Shown here in pieces: positions 17,041-17,571 of a stretch of DNA of 17,571 nucleotides; the first letter of the stretch is position 1; each line of letters starts with the position of its first letter. A program made the position numbers and the translations under genes. Source of the stretch: Thalassiosira profunda (Eukaryota > Bacillariophyta > Thalassiosirophyceae > Thalassiosirales > Thalassiosiraceae); NCBI GenBank assembly GCA_036939355.1, contig JALLAP010001984.1, positions 1 through 17,571 of the forward strand, in the 5' to 3' direction. The notes beneath the pieces are model-generated. The model was not told the DNA's origin and did not search any database. It saw only the letters and a list, made by a program, of their open reading frames with translations.

Positions 17041-17190
17041 GGAGTGCAGGCATCAGCGAGGAAGTTGGCTTGGTGAAGAGTTCTTCACAGATTGCTTCGC
17101 CCCTCTTTAGCTTATGCCAATAGCTTGCTGTTGATAGCGACAAAAAACATTGAGCGCCCATTGTTGGCACTCCGACACCACACTGCTACA
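17041..17190. other. Short convergent intergenic region
   Basis: 150 bp between the stops of NUP50 (+) and the partial membrane protein (-). Nothing beyond two 3' UTRs is expected or seen. Confidence 0.4.
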
Positions 17191-17571
17191 TTAGCCTGGA
17201 CACGCGCCATCGACGTTTCCACTCGCCAGCTGGGACAAAAGGGCAGCGTTGACTTCATTCATTTGCACCAAAGTTGCATTCAGCTCGTAGAATGAACGGT
17301 TCATCTGAAGTATCTGCCTCCATGCCTGCACATTCAGCACGACCAAGAATACAACGATGCCGCACGCCACAGCAAAGCCGTCACTATCAGAATATCGTTT
17401 CCGGAGGTGCGAAATGCCATCGAGCACAATGGCGACAGCCCATCGCACGCCGATTCCTCCGGGCTCCTCTTTCACCGCTAGCTTCTTGCTCGATGTCAAA
17501 CGGACAACGCCAGAAAGTCTGCGCGAGGACTGGCGGATGCGGCTCAGCGCTGATCGCAGCGGCACCTCCTG
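17191..17571 (-). CDS. C-terminal part of a membrane protein (5' partial)
   Basis: The frame is open to the window edge and has no ATG, so only the last 126 residues are present. Seen: a basic Ser/Arg-rich stretch (RIRQSSRRLSG), a hydrophobic helix (DGFAVACGIVVFLVVLNVQAW) and a short polar tail with a helix (NRSFYELNATLVQMNEVNAA). A single TM near the C-terminus followed by a short tail occurs in GRAM/VASt-type lipid-transfer proteins among others, but nothing here is diagnostic and I do not name it. It converges on NUP50 with 150 bp between stops. Confidence 0.6.
   Translation of the reverse strand, partial: QEVPLRSALSRIRQSSRRLSGVVRLTSSKKLAVKEEPGGIGVRWAVAIVLDGISHLRKRYSDSDGFAVACGIVVFLVVLNVQAWRQILQMNRSFYELNATLVQMNEVNAALLSQLASGNVDGACPG

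Noticed and set aside
1..17571. tRNA, rRNA, CRISPR array, virus or transposase genes
   Set aside because: No cloverleaf, spaced direct repeats, rRNA-like block or transposase motif was recognised on either strand by eye.

Overview
The window is nuclear DNA of a photosynthetic eukaryote, most likely a stramenopile alga (diatom or close relative). Four things point there. Genes are split by short GT-AG introns (about 59-109 nt, donors mostly GTGAG or GTAAG). One protein has an ER signal peptide cut before a Phe (VACA/FSAA), the mark of heterokont plastid import, followed by a twin-arginine thylakoid signal. Secreted proteins carry Pro/Thr/Ser linkers, Cys-rich 18-residue repeats and a C-terminal WYxDW...CC module of a kind I associate with diatoms. 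ATG16, TAM41 and NUP50 are typical eukaryotic genes. No virus, CRISPR array, rRNA or tRNA was seen. The species is inferred, not shown.

Layout: (1) 2-1256 +, 5'-partial TAM41, mitochondrial CDP-diacylglycerol synthase. (2) 1267-2468 -, two-exon TPR protein of the thylakoid lumen; only 10 bp separate its stop from that of TAM41. (3) 2469-2957, divergent promoter region with a tiny poly-A-tailed insertion flanked by 12-bp direct repeats and a C-rich, G4-capable tract. (4) 2958-4196 +, ubiquitin-like/single-TM protein of unknown role. (5) 4318-4884 -, dual-specificity phosphatase. (6) 5109-6939 +, ATG16 (coiled coil plus WD40), head to head with the phosphatase over 224 bp. (7) 7316-11518 +, a 12-exon secreted metzincin (M12B-like) protease with two microexons and one apparent single-base frameshift. 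(8) 11558-13529 -, three-exon protein with repeats like those at the end of plant AT5G08720. (9) 13866-15247 +, secreted Cys-repeat protein. (10) 15576-17040 +, NUP50 nucleoporin. (11) 17191-17571 -, 5'-partial membrane protein.

The genes do not form one pathway. They are an ordinary dense eukaryotic neighbourhood with alternating strands, very short convergent gaps and shared divergent promoters. Two of them (metzincin and 18-residue repeat protein) are secreted or cell-surface proteins.

The assembly has three single-N gaps (1119, 5247, 11930). Each is flanked by an exact 72-bp duplication, so these are unmerged contig overlaps rather than biology. Removing one copy plus the N (73 nt) restores the reading frame of TAM41, ATG16 and the repeat protein. 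All gene models below assume this. Splice sites were chosen by eye from GT/AG signals and reading-frame continuity; no transcript or database search was available.
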